This document shows positions 5,303 through 5,903 of a stretch of 5,903 bases of DNA, piece by piece. Position numbers and translations under genes: made by a program. The stretch covers positions 1-5,903 of the forward strand of contig MKSH01000165.1 in the NCBI GenBank assembly GCA_001898095.1. Direction: 5' to 3'. The stretch is from Solirubrobacterales bacterium 70-9. GTDB lineage: Bacteria; Actinomycetota; Thermoleophilia; Solirubrobacterales; 70-9. Under the pieces are notes generated by a model that was given only the letters and a program-made list of their open reading frames with translations, ran no database searches and was not told the DNA's origin. Position 1 is the stretch's first letter. Every line of letters starts with the position of its first letter.

Positions 5303-5903
5303 GCAGCCACCCCGGCCTTGGCCGCCCACGGACCCAGTTCGCCGCGCAACTGGTCCGGGGTGACGATCGGGCGGGCGACGCGGTCGGCGAGCTCGACCGC
5401 GACCCGGACCAGCTCCGCGTTCGAGGTCGCCTGCGCGTCGCGGCGGAGGCGGATGTTGTCCTCCAGCCCGACCCGGCAGTCCATCCCGGAGGAGAAGGCG
5501 ATCGCGGCGAAGCGGAACTGGGTCGGGAAGCCGAGCCCGGCGACGGCCAGCGCACCGAGGTCGTCGCCGAGGATCCGCTCCGCCGCGTCGGCCATCAGCC
5601 CGAAGTCCCCGGTCGCGTTGCCCGCCCCGCCGAGCACGCCGAGGACCAGTTGCAGGCGGACCGGCGGCTCCAGCGTCCCCTCGTCGATCAGGTAGCGGGC
5701 CATCGCGATGTGTCCCAGGTCGTAGGCCTCGAGCTCCGGCGTCACGCCGAGCTCACGCAGCGTCGCGGCGAATTCGCGCAGCGTGCTCAGGGTGTTCACG
5801 AAGGTGCCGTCGCCGGAGGTCTCGAGCACGGCGCGCTCCCAGTCGGAGCCGACCTCGGGCCAGCGCTCCCGGTTCGGGAAGCCCTCGTAGTTCATCGTCC
5901 CGA
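5299..5903 (-). CDS. BKACE (DUF849) beta-keto acid cleavage enzyme, N-terminus cut by window edge
   Basis: BKACE enzymes condense a beta-keto acid with acetyl-CoA and split it to acetoacetate and a new acyl-CoA. The frame is open to the right edge, so this is the C-terminal two-thirds of a protein usually about 270-310 residues. The ATG at 5895 is internal: GTMNYEGFPN matches a segment inside known members. Family signatures follow: FVNTL, PELEAYDLGH, QLVLGVLGG and RVGLEDNIRLRR. In the last, the Arg, Glu and Asp of RVGLED correspond to the catalytic arginine, the glutamate zinc ligand and the adjacent aspartate of the lysine-fermentation enzyme Kce. The N-terminal HxH zinc motif would lie beyond the edge. 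The stop overlaps the dehydrogenase start by ATGA. Together with that enzyme it suggests a beta-hydroxy acid degradation pair, as in bacterial carnitine catabolism. The keto-acid substrate cannot be read from this fragment. Confidence 0.93.
   Translation of the reverse strand, partial: GTMNYEGFPNRERWPEVGSDWERAVLETSGDGTFVNTLSTLREFAATLRELGVTPELEAYDLGHIAMARYLIDEGTLEPPVRLQLVLGVLGGAGNATGDFGLMADAAERILGDDLGALAVAGLGFPTQFRFAAIAFSSGMDCRVGLEDNIRLRRDAQATSNAELVRVAVELADRVARPIVTPDQLRGELGPWAAKAGVAA

Noticed and set aside
5303..5329. Dehydrogenase start nine codons further upstream
   Set aside because: The later ATG at 5302 overlaps the BKACE stop as ATGA and begins right before the Rossmann strand, which is the usual arrangement.
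5893..5895. ATG at 5895 as the true BKACE start
   Set aside because: The frame stays open to the edge, the preceding codons fit the family motif around GTMNYEG, and a start here would lack the zinc-binding N-terminal half of the barrel.

Overview
The window is GC-rich, with strong G/C third-position bias, long antisense shadow ORFs and several genes lacking a good Shine-Dalgarno sequence. With IclR and GntR/FCD regulators beside catabolic enzymes, this suggests a high-GC actinomycete-like bacterium. Thermoleophilia/Solirubrobacterales would fit, but that is inference and nothing here fixes the taxon. It reads as a chromosomal catabolic and regulatory region with no transposase, integrase, rRNA or tRNA.

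Left third (1-2820, all on the minus strand): from right to left come two tandem, closely related IclR-family regulators (1926-2753 and 1075-1878) and then an amidase-signature hydrolase (918 to beyond the left edge, C-terminus missing). The stretches in front of the amidase and of each regulator carry variants of one motif (TGAAAG-(A)-CYCT flanked by ACTGA/TCAGT pentamers). The amidase also has a near-consensus sigma-70-type promoter (TTGACA-N17-TACGCT). The simplest model is that one or both IclR proteins autoregulate and control the amidase.

Middle (2754-3636): an 883-base intergenic region between divergent genes. I find no credible protein in it. It holds a GC-rich imperfect tandem repeat (about 65-base period) followed by a run of strong hairpins, including three with perfect 20-22 bp stems and one with an 11 bp stem. 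Because both flanking genes are transcribed away from it, these hairpins cannot be their terminators. This is the least explained part of the window.

Right third (3637-5903): a plus-strand GntR/FadR-type (FCD) regulator converges on a minus-strand pair: a BKACE (DUF849) beta-keto acid cleavage enzyme, N-terminus cut by the right edge, and a 3-hydroxyacyl-CoA-dehydrogenase-fold enzyme of the L-gulonate dehydrogenase/lambda-crystallin or carnitine dehydrogenase type. The two enzyme genes overlap by ATGA. The pair suggests a two-step route: oxidation of a beta-hydroxy acid to a beta-keto acid, then cleavage with acetyl-CoA to acetoacetate and a new acyl-CoA. The regulator and dehydrogenase genes overlap at their 3' ends inside a perfect 20-base palindrome that contains both stop codons.
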